64,000 nucleotides of DNA from Lunularia cruciata (GCA_948567375.1 OX419756.1:1059001-1123000); one strand, 5' to 3'; counted from the first letter of the stretch, positions 32,708 to 43,137 are shown. Translations and numbers: made by a program. Notes: a model not told the origin generated them from the letters alone.

Positions 32708-33680
32708 CCAATAGAGGAGATATGTCTATTGGAGTTGTTTGGTGGGATTAGCACCGGACTAACTGCAATATTACAGGCGGGTATATGAGTATAGAGGTAC
32801 TTGTATGTAGAGAGAGATGAGACTGCTAGGTGAGTCTCTCTACATCATGTGGTACACTTGGCTTATTGGTATCCAGAGTTATTATTGATGTTAGCAATCA
32901 AAGGTTATTAGAAGGCCCTAGCAACAAACATTTCCTTATTGGGGGCACATGATCTAGAGAGATATGGACCTATTCACTTGGTGATTTCTAGATGGCCATG
33001 TTAGGGACATACACGTGCTGGTAGAGGTTTGGGTCTTCACAATCCTTATTCTGGTGTGTTTTGGGAGATGTTACGGATATTACAACATCTCTAGGTTCAT
33101 AAGTCCATTTCTCCTGCTTACTTTTTGGAGAACAGTCCTTTGATGGGTGATTCTTGCACCAAAGAGGTGGCAAGTACACATCAGGTCCATTCTTAGATGG
33201 GACCTATTGTATTGTTAGATGCAACCAAAGTGGCATCACGGGCTCATTGTCTTTGTCTTTGGTAGACAAACCTCTTACCCAGAGAGGTTCTACAACGTGC
33301 TTGTGATGGGATTCAACGACTTGACTACATCCTTGTTGATGATATCTTGGATGTTGGATGTCAATCTCAGGCAGTGGTAGTGGCTAATAGGTCACCTATG
33401 TCAGAGGTGAACCTAGTTGGACAGCCTATAGCCGCATTTCCCACACTCATGAGTTTCCCAAGCTCTCATGCTTTTTGAGAGGGAGGACCTAGACTTGTTT
33501 GGGACTCACAGTTACAGCAGTTGGTGGAGCTCAACGCTGATGAGAGAGAGCGGGTGATGCACTGGTATTACCGCTGTTCCAATAGTGTCAGAGGCATCCA
33601 TGCATTAGGTGTTAGATCAAGCTATGGACCTAAACTGTTTGACCTGGATTGTGACCCTTGGCTTGGCAGAGCAACATAGG
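32708..33680 (+). pseudogene. C5 cytosine DNA methyltransferase domain (DNMT3/DRM-like) inside element B
   Basis: Seen in the sequence: motif I LLELFGGISTGLTAIL (32726-32773), the SAM-binding loop. A motif II-like YVERDETAR lies near 32803. YGPIHLVI leads to WPC at 32993-33001, then GHTRAGRGLGL and FWEMLRILQHL (motif IV, catalytic Pro-Cys). LENSPLMGDS at 33125-33154 contains the Glu-Asn of motif VI. MGPIVLLDATKVASRAH near 33197-33247 is motif VIII-like. DERERVM lies at 33539-33559 and the motif X-like LDQAMDLNCLTWIV at about 33612-33653. Known of the family: the order I, IV, VI, VIII, X with PC and EN is diagnostic for C5 methyltransferases, and the IDA...S...R block after motif VI resembles DNMT3/DRM. 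It lies between protease and RT of element B, so it was probably a polyprotein domain. Inference: it could have methylated element or host DNA. Heavily broken. A host gene is unlikely, because flanking retroelement coding is collinear on both sides. Confidence 0.8.
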
Positions 33681-34398
33681 ATGTGCTTGATAGGCATCAC
33701 CACTCAAACACTTGTGAGCCATGTGCCTATCGAGATGATTCAGGCTCATGCTAGGGGCGATAGACCGATTGGACATGGTATTCTTGGGACACAACCAATA
33801 GCTACTAAGGAGAGTGGTCTACTTGGAGTCCATCCAGGCAAGCATGGGCTACTTGGATTACACCCTTGGTCCACTTGGGATGTAGCTAGTGGACGTGTGG
33901 AGCTTGCAGCCAGAGTGGAGGGAGTTTTTCACACACAGGTTGGGACCTCTAGTGGTTGGGGGCATGACACTATTGCTTCCAAGTGCCCAATGAAGCAGCT
34001 AGTCACTACGTCTTCCACTCCTACTACAGTTACAAAAGATACTTGGACCCAAGCTTATAGGAGAGGAAAGACAGAGCGTTTGGAGGTTCTTAAGGAGCCA
34101 CACAAGTTTTTTTGCCTTCAATATGAAGGATTTGAGTGCTCTAAATGGACTTGATACATAGATTGAGTTGACTAGCAATGCACCACGTTTCCGGCGTCCA
34201 TATCAATATAGTGAGATGGAGAGGACATTGATTTAGAGCTAGAGTAATGACCTTTTGAGACTTGTTTGGTGGAGATCTCACATGGAGAGTATGCATCAGC
34301 AACAGTGATGCCAGCCAAGAATGATATGCATGGCAACTACATAGATAGGCGGATGTGTGGAGATTACTTTCCTATCAACCAACATATCAAGGCTGATC
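33681..34398 (+). pseudogene. Element B: linker and start of reverse transcriptase
   Basis: After the methyltransferase comes a linker (HVPIEMIQAHARGDRPIGHG; open frame to 34154), then the typical lead-in of a Ty3/Gypsy RT. This consists of APRFRRPYQYSEMERTLI (about 34180), EISHGEYASATVMPAKNDMH (about 34274-34333) and RMCGDYFPINQ (about 34351-34383). The next element (family C) inserted at 34399 inside RT, after IKADL. The rest of B's pol is not in the window. Fossil. Confidence 0.75.
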
Positions 34399-35089
34399 TG
34401 TAATGCTCATTTGTGCATGTGTGTGGTATTGTGATATTTAGCTTGGTATTACAAGTACTTGAGAGATATTATTTATATAGAGATAAAGTATGGTTCTACA
34501 TAAGTCATGATTAGCTAGAGTTAGTAATAGCTAAGATAGAGGGGACCTTACTTTAGAGGAAGTAGAAAAGATGAGCACCACTATTTTGGATTCTAGTGTG
34601 TTGACTTGGTATTATTCCTAAGTGTTTAGCTTTGAGGAAAGAATTGAGAACTCTTGGGCCCGCAAGCCTTTTTGTTTTGGATTTTTCTCTAGTCCAAGGA
34701 TAGCCCATGTGAAGGAATCCTTGACTTAGTGGTTGGCTCAAGATAAGATCACATGCTAGTGGAATATGCCCATGTGAATGGATATTTCTTTATACTTTTT
34801 GACTTTACTTGACTTTTAGTCTAGTAACTTGAGTTACTAAGGTAATTAGTAACTTTGGTGCATAAATATTTCACAAGTATATAAACAAGGGGTGAGGAGG
34901 TAGTCATAATCCTTTCATTTGCAACTATCTCTCTCTCATTGAGTTCTCTAATGAGCAATGTCTTGAGTCTTGGAGTGTTAGCCTTGGAGGAGTATGATGG
35001 AGTTGGGGTTCCTTGCCTTCTTAGTCCATGGTGCACTACCATAATAGCCCTAAGAGGTTCATCCTGAGTGAGAGACAAGCCGGCTCACA
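34399..35089 (+). repeat. 5' LTR of the plus-strand family C element (34.4 kb)
   Basis: 691 bp from TGTAATGCTCATTTG to GCCGGCTCACA. Contains ATTATTTATATAGAGATAAAG near 34470, the TATA-like region shared with the other family C LTRs. Followed four bases later by the primer site. Confidence 0.88.
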
Positions 35090-35923
35090 TTTTTGGTTCC
35101 ACTGTCAAGACCTCTCTAGAAGGCAAGATAATATTACGTGTTCAATTCTACATTAGGTAGAAGGAGGCTATGAGAGTTCACTTGGAGTGAACATTGGGAG
35201 AGGAGAGGGCTGAACTTATGTAAGAGAACCAAGATCCATTTGCTTACCTTGTAGTTCATTATGATGTCTTTGAGGTGATTTTGTACATCTTATACACATG
35301 AAAGGATTTGGAGAGATTGTGTGAGGTGGATTAAAGATTTTGGGTATTAAGGTGATTTTGGGCAAAATCTCAAGTTTGAGATCTGGACTTGAAATTTCTA
35401 CACATGATAGCTTGGGTTATCTTTCAGTTAGCACTTCAAATTATTGTGAGAGGTACTATATGCACTGGGCTTGAATTTTTGAAAGTTGATAGGGTAAACT
35501 GCTCCTGCAACTGCATGCTCTCTGGAAAATTGTACAAAGTCTATCATTTCTTCAATTTTTGGTGAATTGTCCTGAAAATTTCCAAGAAAATTCAATCCAT
35601 TGTACCCTACTTGTCAAAAACCTTAGAGAGAGATCATTCTTTTACTGAGAGTTATGAGTTTTTGAAATGAAGGGGGTGGTTTTCAGACCAAATCTGAAAT
35701 ATGTGTGCTGAATAGAAAGGTGTCTAGGCCAAATGGCTCAATGAAAAAATCTGAAATTTTGCAAGGAGGGATGCTATGGAGTTGTGATCAGTGGACTGTG
35801 ACATACTGGTTGGGAGATTTGAGTGACATTGTGAGGAAGGGTCAATTTTGCAGAGTGGAGATCTCATGCATGAGGAGTTTGAGAGCAACAACATGTTTGA
35901 GTGTTTAGATTCATCTTGGGAAC

Positions 35924-36397
35924 ATGGAAGGTCATCAAGAGTGGAAATTGAGACTATGCAAGGTTCTCCAAGGGTTTAAGGTGATTGTAGGGGTGGATTT
36001 GAGGAAAATAGAGTTTACAATAGAATTTGAAGAGAGTGTTGAGAGGATCCAAAAACCTATGCCACTTGGAGGAAAGAGTGAGTCTAAGTGCTTTCTATGT
36101 GGAGAGAAAGGACATAAGGCAAGCTCATGTCCATTGAAATTTGAGAGCAAGAGATTGAGGAAAAAGAGAGGCTTACTTGACTTGAGTCTGCATGTTGGAC
36201 CCTCTTCACCAAGATTGGGAGGAAGAAGATCTAAGACCAAGGAGTTGTATGAGGTTTGTGGAGTGGAAGGACTTCCAAAAGGACATGAGTGTAGTGGAGT
36301 AAAAGCACTTTTGGAGACTTTGGTGAAGGATCTTGGAGAGAGTCTTAATACAGCTACAGAAATACTATCACCTTCATCAGCTAGTTCTCAAGATTAG
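35924..36397 (+). CDS. Extra zinc-knuckle ORF of family C (157 codons, open)
   Basis: The best copy of the small ORF that precedes gag. The N-terminal half (GVDLRKIEFTIEFEESVERI) has no match I recognise. The centre has a perfect CCHC knuckle, CFLCGEKGHKASSCP (C-X2-C-X4-H-X4-C). A second Cys/His cluster, CGVEGLPKGHEC, lies about 50 residues later, and the C-terminus is Ser-rich (SPSSASSQD). It starts at ATG 35924 and ends about 240 bases before gag. It is conserved in all three family C elements at the same place. A nucleic-acid-binding accessory protein is a reasonable inference; function unknown. Ogre-type Tat elements are known to have an additional ORF before gag, though I cannot say these are related. 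Confidence 0.75.
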   Translation: MEGHQEWKLRLCKVLQGFKVIVGVDLRKIEFTIEFEESVERIQKPMPLGGKSESKCFLCGEKGHKASSCPLKFESKRLRKKRGLLDLSLHVGPSSPRLGGRRSKTKELYEVCGVEGLPKGHECSGVKALLETLVKDLGESLNTATEILSPSSASSQD

Positions 36398-36630
36398 TGA
36401 TGGAGATAATCTTTCAACTTATGGATAAACTATCCATGAGAGTTTGATTAATATGCACTTTAGGATTTGATATTGCTATAGAAATCTTGGAGCAACCTGA
36501 ACCTTTTGTGTTCCCTAGGGTGGATTATTCTCAAATTTTTTTAGTCATGTACATACTCAATTGGTTATAGAGTGAGAGAAAGAAAAGAGGAAAAAAATTG
36601 AGAGAAAAGAAAGATAGTGAGGGATTAAGA

Positions 36631-38468
36631 TGAGGAAACTTCCAATTTTCTTTGGCAAGGATGGAGAACATGTGGAGGCCTTTGTGAGAGACTTCAAGAG
36701 AGCTTGCATATGAAACAATGAGAGGAGGAAGAATGAGTGTGCCTCATTATTACCAGAATTTCTTTGAGGATATAGTACTTACATGGTATGAGTTAGAATA
36801 CCCAAAGAGAGAGGAGAGATGGGCAAGAAGAGTCTTAGGAGACTTTGACTTCAGAACTCATTGAGAACTCTCTTCTTGATGAGAGTTATGAGAGAGATTG
36901 ATGAGTGAGGTTACCTTTCTCAAGCAAGGAGATGGAGAGAAAGTGAGGGTCTATGTGGAAAGAGTGGAAAAGTTAGAGTCTAGATTACGCATAGTGTTGA
37001 GGAAGAGTGGGGATGACATGGAGACTACTATCATTGGCATAGGGGAAATGTTCACCAAGAATTTTGTGGGAAGGTTGAGACCACAAATTAGAAGCAAGGT
37101 GAGATATGAGAAACCTTCTTCCAAGGTTGAAGCTACCAAGATTGCAATTCGTATGGAGGAGAGTTTGGAAGGGGATGAGGGTGATTTGGTGGTGAAGGAG
37201 GTTGTGCATCCTCCTCAAAGCTACAAGTATGGTGGAACTTCTGATACTTTGGTGACAAGGGCTGCACCACAAGTAGTAGTTGCTCCAGCTCTTGCACCTC
37301 CACCAAAGGATCCACTCCAAACCATCATAAAACAACTTGCGGGTCTCAAGATCAATGTGGTGCAACTATGGGAGAAGAGAAAGGTGGATCAAAATGTAGG
37401 GAGAGGGTCTAGGAGTTATGGAAATTATTCATATAGAGGAGGCCAACCAGCCAACAATTTCAATGATAGAAATTGTTTTGGTTGTGGAGGAAGAGACCAT
37501 ATCCAAAGGAATTGCTCAAATTCCACTTACTATGGAGGAAGGGGTTATAAGGGAGCCAATAGAGGGAAAGAGGGAGGTAGTGAAACCCAAGTGGCTCCTA
37601 ATCCAAAAAAAGGTAAGGGGATAGCATCCATAGATGTGGTAGAGAGCAAGTATGAGAAGGGAGAGCGCTTTAACTCCAAGAGTCTTAATTTAGAGCTTTT
37701 GGCACAAGAGAAGAAGAGAGCTCGTTTTGCCGAGGATGTTCACTCTTTTCAAGGATTTACTCCAAACAAGGATACTCCTATGTCTACTAGGAGCACTCAC
37801 ACCTCAACACCATCAACAAAAAAGACTCCAAGGAAGAAGATGGGGATAGAGGATTTCTTGGTTTCAAAACAACAATGGAACTACAATGTGTTGGAAGATG
37901 TTGGTAGTCATAAGGCTAACATCGCAATGGGCCAAATGATTGCTTTGAACCCTACCTTGAGAGGGAGCTTAGAGGTGGTTTGAGTTCTACAAGGAGCAAG
38001 AGGAAGAAGAAGGCAAAAGCTCTAGTATCAATGGAGGTGGTGGATGCCAATCCAACACCATAGGAGCCTTGTGAATATGCTTCCAAGATTGATGTGAGAG
38101 TGAATGGTCACAACATCAAGGATGCATTGGTTGATGGAGGATCAGCAATGAAGGCCATGTCTGAAAGGTTGATGAAGAAGTTGGGTATGATACCCTCAAG
38201 ACCTTCAACATTTGTGGTGAGCATGGCAAACAAGCAACAAGTTTGACCAATAGGGATGATGGATAAAGTGGTAGTTTCAGTTATGGGAGTTCAAAATCTC
38301 ATGACTTTCCAAGTCTTGAAGGATTCAAGCTATGACTTACTTCTTGGAAGGCCATGGTTGAGAGAAGCACGCACAACTGATAGATGGCACAAAGGGTACT
38401 TGAGGATTGGGTCATCAAACCATAGAGTCACAGTTCCTATGACTAACATCACCAACACCTTACATTGA
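36631..38468 (+). pseudogene. Gag and protease of the plus-strand family C element
   Basis: Begins MRKLPIFFGKDGE-like at 36631 and includes a 361-codon open frame at 36898-37983. That frame contains the gag region (FLKQGDGEKVRVYVERVEKL), the CCHC knuckle CFGCGGRDHIQRNC (about 37474-37515) and EDFLVSKQQWNYNVLEDVG. Protease motif DALVDGGSAM lies near 38122-38151 and LLLGRPWL near 38340-38363. Same layout as 27582-29992. Fossil with several breaks. Confidence 0.8.
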
Positions 38469-38548
38469 GATACACCATCTTTTGATTATTGCGAATCAGA
38501 TTCTAAAGAAGGAGCTTTCGGTGTGGACACAAGCATGGAGGGGAGACT

Positions 38549-39336
38549 TTGATGGAGGAGGATGAATCTGAACCTGATTCAGATGTGTATCCTTTGTGTG
38601 CTATGGATTTTGCACCTAAGCTAGAGGTTAAGAATAACCTAAATAAATCACCATTGACACTTGAGGAGATAGAGAGAAGGTTAGCTACCCTCAAGTATGG
38701 CCCACATGTTATGAAGGAGGAGAAGGTGAGATTTGAGGAGATTTTCCACAAGTTCATCCATGTGTTTGCTTTCAGTTACAAGGATTTGAAGGAAGTCACC
38801 TTGGAGGAGCACAAGATAGAGGTGGTGTCACATGCAAGACCAATCCGCCAAAAGCAACGTTGCATTAGCCCACCAATATCTTTGGTTATGAAGGAGGAGA
38901 TTGATAAGCTCAAGGAGGCCAGATTTATCTTTGAGGTGAGGAATTCAGAATGTGTGTCTCCAATTGTCATCGTGAAGAAAAAGAATGGCAAGCTTTGGGT
39001 ATGTGTGGATTACAAGAAGCTCAATGTTGTTACCAAGAAGGACTACTATTGATTGCCATTCATTGATGAGATCTTGGAGGAGGTTGCAGGTCATGAGAAG
39101 TACAGTTTTGGAGATGGTTATAGTGATATAGCCAAATCAAGATTGCACTAGAGCATCAACAACTCACTACATTCACCACACCTTGGGGAACTTATGATTT
39201 CAAGGTCATGTGTTTTGGGCTTTGCAATGCTCCAGCCATATTCCAATGGTTCATGACAAGGTATTTGAACCTTTCATTGGGAAGTTTGTGAGAGACTTCA
39301 TTGATGACTTTTGTGTCTTTGGAACCAAGGAGGAGT
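38549..39336 (+). pseudogene. Reverse transcriptase start of the plus-strand family C element
   Basis: 38549-39052 is open: acidic connector, then FKFIHVFAFSYKDL-like sequence, EVRNSECVSPIVIVKKKNGK and VCVDYKKLNVVTKKDYY. RT continues to FIDDFCVFG near 39298-39324, where the element is interrupted. Fossil. Confidence 0.8.
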
Positions 39337-39590
39337 TGTGGTACCCACATTTTTCTTTTTTCTCAATTTTGAAGAAGAAGTGAACCAAAGAATTTGAACT
39401 GCGCTTGTATGGCCGAAGAAGGCAAAGAAAAGTGTCCTCCGGGTGTAACTCGAGGTAAAGTGACTTTGTCTTTGAACTCTCTCCTTCCATTTTTCTCTCG
39501 ATATAGACATTCATATTGCTTTGACGCCTAGTTTTGAGATTGGCTTTGTATTCTTCCACTTACGAGTTTTGTATCCCCGGTGTCGGGGAA
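39337..39590 (+). repeat. Rearranged family A fragments in opposite orientations
   Basis: 39337-39465 reads as the start of a family A LTR on the plus strand (TGTGGTACCCACATTTTTC, then KKKCIEK-like upstream sequence). From about 39466 to 39590 the sequence matches the minus-strand gag start and primer-site region of family A (compare 11040-11181). The join brings an LTR start against an inverted internal region. Left flank is family C RT. Confidence 0.7.
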
Positions 39591-39885
39591 ATTGTTTGGC
39601 CTCAAGAGTGCACCAAGCACCTAGCTGCTTGTGCTTAGTTTGTGGTTATTATAGTTGATTTAGAGTTTCTCGTAGACTGTCATTCTCTTCCTATTCCTGG
39701 TGTGTTGGAAGTCTCAGCTCTGTAAAATTTTGGGGTTTCCTTTGTTTCTTGATGTTAGGCTTCTAGAGGGTTTTTCTTTGTCTTTGGCCTTTGCGGATTG
39801 GCTAGTTCATGCAGGTTCTGCTACGGGTTCGGATCCGACGGTCCCTAGGAATGGCTGGGAATTTCACAAACAACAAATAGTATTT
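39591..39885. other. Unassigned 295 bases left of the plus-strand family A element
   Basis: No family A, B or C sequence recognised. It ends with CAAATAGTATTT, where TATTT is the probable target duplication of the element starting at 39886 (right copy TATTC at 49805-49809). It may be the same host sequence that continues at 49805. Confidence 0.5.
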
Positions 39886-40272
39886 TGTGGTGCCCACATT
39901 TTTTGTTTATTTTTTAAATAAAGGAGAAGAAGTGTATAGAGAAGTCGGATTGAGCCTGTATGGCCAAAGAAGGCAAAGAAAATTGTCTTTGGGATGAAAC
40001 CCAAAGTAAAGTGACTTTGGGTCATAAGGTGAAGTACTCAGAAATGCCCTATCAGCATACAATACGAAGTAGATTGTCTTCGGATTGGGGGGAGCTCAAC
40101 CCAAGGCGAAGATTGTCTAACAACCTTTCGTCAGGGCGAGAAATTCAAGAAGGGGCCATTTCAAAACTGGCGGCTCATACGCGCAAAGGTTGATTGATAG
40201 TGACAGGTGCATGCCGGAGGTGTGATTTCTCGGTAGAAACTCAAAGTGACGGAAGACAAAGAAGTGCAACTC

Positions 40273-40279
40273 TATAAAA
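40273..40279 (+). promoter_or_regulatory. TATA box of the LTR ORF (plus-strand family A element)
   Basis: TATAAAA in AACTCTATAAAAATCG, again 27 bases before the ORF's ATG at 40300. Confidence 0.62.
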
Positions 40280-40299
40280 ATCGAAATTGCAACTACGAA

Positions 40300-42855
40300 A
40301 TGTCGAGCAATTTTCCTTCGCCGTTGAGGAGTTGTCTTGTAGGTGATCGGGGAAAGGGAAATAGAGTTGGACTCGTGTTAGTGCGCAAGGGAGAAGTCGC
40401 AAGAGAGAAATCGAGAGATAGTAAGAAAGTAGAAGAGATGGGAGGAGGGAAGAATAACTCTGAATTTGCAGTGAGAAATCATGCAATTTAGAGATTAGAT
40501 GTAGTAGCGAGGATCAAAGTCTTGAGCCGACTTTGGATCACTTTTCTGGCATGGAACTGGAACATAAGTTTTCTAGGATTCATGACAAAAATCATCAAGA
40601 GTAAGTGTCTCAATGGTCCCGAGGAAGAAGGGAAGAGAGGAAATCTGGCTCGCTGGATAGAGTCGGATTGGAGACTCGTACTTGGGAAGGAGGCGGGTTC
40701 GGAGTAGGGAGCCACGTTCTTGGGGAAAGGAGAGATAGCCCAAGAAACGCAAGAGGTGAGAGATGCCTTCTCATCGAAGAGAATGAAGAATGGGTACAAG
40801 GTAGAAAGTTACAAAGATCCTGTCAAGAGAGGAATTGTGAGTGCTTTGATGGAAATCCTGAAGCCGGAAAGAACAACATATGTGATGAAACACCAAGCGG
40901 TGTTCTTTCACAAATTTTTTGCAGGAGAATCAATTAATTGGGTGAGGTGTTTTCATGGGAGAACGAGGCAGACGGTGTGGAATCTGCGGGATAAGTCGCC
41001 TCCACATTACATTGTGCCGTTTGCGGCGCACTTCTACCTCGGGCTCAATTTGCTAACCTTGGCGGAGCAAAATTGGATGGTGTCGCACTTCCATTCGGAT
41101 GTGCGAAAGGAAGTCGATGTCAAGGAGCAGCAGTACATTCTCCAAATCTAGAGCACGGACGACTACTACGCAAAGACAAGGAAAAACGTGGAGGTCGTAG
41201 TAAGTACCCCAACAAAGAAGAGAACTCGGCAAGCTGAAGCCAAAGAAAATAAGAAACCTCAAAAGATGCAGAAAAACAACCCGCGGCGAGGAATGGTAGT
41301 AATTGAGTCAGAAGATGAAGACTCAGAAGGCGAGGCCGAGCTCAAGACGGAGGACTCAGAACATGAGGAGGAACCTGAGCTAACATTGCAGAGTGGAGAT
41401 ACAAGCAGTGACAGTGAAGATGGTGGAGAAATGACCTCGGCGCCAACGGCTGAAGAATACAAAGAAGAAGTGCAAGCCGAAGTAGAAGCTGAAGACAAAG
41501 TACCGGTGCTCGAGGAGAAGAAGATCGCAGTACAGCAAGGAGTTTGCTCGAGACGTAAGGCGAAGTGTGAGGCGGGGCCAAGTAGGGTGAAGGAAGAGGC
41601 AAAAGACAGCTCGGGTAGTGAGGCATCAATCCCGATACGAAGACTTTAGAGAAGAAGGCGCGTATCAGGAGAACACAAGGAGAAGAGAGAGACCACTCCG
41701 TGGGAGGAAGAAGTTGCCAGTGATGGAGTGGAGTACCTACGAGAGGTAGTGTGCCCGCTGTTGGTGAAGTTGGAGCAGAAGAAGAAGGAGATGCAGTCAA
41801 CTTGTCCAGAGGTAAAGACTGTATTGCAGGTGGTAGCAAGATTAGAAGAGGAGAACTCGGAGTTGAACAAGAGTATAACCCAAGGTGAGGAAGAGAGAGA
41901 AGTACTACGAGCGGAAGCAGTAGAGAGAAGTCAGGTAATCAGACACCTGAAGAGAGAAGTGAGCTATCGAGAGGATCTTCCGAGGAAGAGTGACATAGCA
42001 AGGGAGAGACAGGTAGCGGAGCACAAAATCTTGAAGTAGCAGTTTGCTGATTCAAGAGTAGAGCTTATCCATGCTATGGCGAGGGTAGCATCAAAGGATC
42101 AAGAGCTTGATCGAGTGATGGAGAGTATGGAGGAGAAGAAGCAACTCTGGCAAAGAGAGTTGTCTGCGCGGTATAGAGAAGAAGAGAGATTCCGAGAGTT
42201 ACTTCGTAATCAGGAAGAGAAAGTTGTACAGAAGGAGAAAGAGAAGGAAGCGGTGAAAGCCGAGTTCAAGGAAGAGTCAGCAATGTACCGAGAGGAATGG
42301 CTTGCAGATCGTGAGCAAGAAAGGAAGACAAGATTGGAGCCATTGAAGGAGATAGTCCTTAGGGTGAACGCAATGTTAAGTACAGAAGCCAGCATTCAAA
42401 TTGAAGAAGCGCGACTGCACGAGTTGAAGTTGTTGGTGCAGGAGACGAGGCAAAGACAAGTGAAGGACACGGAGATGAATGCCTTGTTAATAAAATTAAG
42501 AACTTGTGTAGATAGGAAGGTTTTGGAGGAGGAGGATAACATTTCAATTAGATTAGACTTAGTGAAAGTAGAGCTAGAAAAGCTTCGGAAAGACGTTAAG
42601 GCAAAACCCGAAGTAGATAACATAGGAGTCCAAATGTCTTTGGAGTTACCCTCAGAGACATTAGAGAAGAGTGGGTCAGGAGATAAGGAGTTAGATAGAT
42701 TACCCACTAGTGCAATTTCAGATCAGGAAAGAGAATTGCTGAAATTGGTAGAAGAAGTAGAAGATGTGAAACCCGAGGAAAAGATAGTAGGAAGTAAGAT
42801 TACTTGGGGTTTGGGTTTGAAAGCCAAAGAAGAAGTAGACATTGGATCAGAGTAG
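40300..42855 (+). pseudogene. LTR ORF, best-preserved copy (about 852 codons)
   Basis: Begins MSSNFPSPLRSCLVGDRGKG. Globular domain around residues 85-285 with AWNWNISFLGFMTKII, NLARWIESDWRLVLGKEAG, KNGYKVESYKDPVKRGIVSA, HQAVFFHKFFAGESINWVRC and PPHYIVPFAAHFYLGLNLL. Residues 285-450 are first basic (KKRTRQ, KMQKNNPRRG) and then strongly acidic (ESEDEDSEGEAELKTEDSEH). From about residue 475 a coiled coil extends nearly to the end, with long open frames at 41728-42039 and 42076-42855. The same protein in subfamily A2 keeps the globular core with conservative replacements, which argues for past selection on the protein. No signal peptide, membrane span or enzyme motif. Function unknown. Broken. 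Confidence 0.85.
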
Positions 42856-43056
42856 TAACCGATTTGAGATTTGAAGGGGCAGATACTCTCTTCTGGGTGT
42901 GGTTTCTACCTGAGAGACTAAAGAAGAACTCAAGAAGAACTACATGTTACTGTTTGACTTTGTATTTGGACATTTTTGACTCGTATCTCTGTGGGAACAA
43001 ACTTTACTTACCTGATTACCGCAAAAGTGATATTTGCCGGGTTGTCACATGAGTTT

Positions 43057-43075
43057 TGGCGCCGCTGCCAGGGAT
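43057..43075 (+). other. Primer binding site of the plus-strand family A element
   Basis: TGGCGCCGCTGCCAGGGAT, eight bases after the LTR end. Athila/Tat type (usual form TGGCGCCGTTGCCGGGG). Confidence 0.85.
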
Positions 43076-43137
43076 ACAAATCTTGGAAGTGGAAGAATAC
43101 GAAGCCAAATTGGAAACTGGGTATCAACGCAATATGA

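Larger units (their letters stand above)
17812..34398 (+). mobile_element. Element B: Ty3/Gypsy fossil carrying a DNA methyltransferase, in four pieces
   Basis: Identified parts are the primer site (17812), gag (18265-19916), end of gag and protease (23683-24454), post-protease region (32248-32707), C5 cytosine methyltransferase (32708-33680) and linker with start of reverse transcriptase (33681-34398). The element is interrupted by a solo family A LTR (19922-23677) and a family C element (24455-32247), and is cut off at 34399 by another family C element. The rest of its pol and its 3' LTR are not in the window. It is the oldest element here by nesting order and by decay, with more than twenty breaks. 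The order gag, protease, methyltransferase, RT suggests the methyltransferase was part of the pol polyprotein. Confidence 0.8.
34399..39336 (+). mobile_element. Family C element on the plus strand, 5' part
   Basis: Inserted into the RT of element B (left flank TGATC). Parts: 5' LTR (34399-35089), primer site (about 35094, TGGTTCCACTGTCAAGAC), leader, extra zinc-knuckle ORF (35924-36397), gag and protease (about 36631-38468), and RT to FIDDFCVFG near 39330. At 39337 a family A LTR start interrupts it, and its remaining pol and 3' LTR are not seen. Older and more broken than the minus-strand family C copy (about ten or more breaks). Confidence 0.88.
39886..43049 (+). repeat. 5' LTR of the plus-strand family A element
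   Basis: Starts TGTGGTGCCCACATTTTTTG and ends GCCGGGTTGTCACA, immediately followed by TGAGTTT and the primer site. It contains the TATA box (40273) and the LTR ORF (40300-42855). Confidence 0.88.

Noticed and set aside
32708-33680. The methyltransferase as a host gene or a bacterial restriction-modification gene
   Set aside because: Element B coding is collinear on both sides, decay is equal to that of its gag, and no promoter or separate gene structure is visible.
40300-42855. A host coiled-coil gene (myosin, kinesin or golgin-like)
   Set aside because: The same ORF occurs in at least six places on both strands, always inside TG...CA-bounded LTRs with family A ends.
43057-43075. tRNA gene remnants at the primer-site positions
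   Set aside because: Only the primer-complementary bases are present, each directly next to an LTR end.
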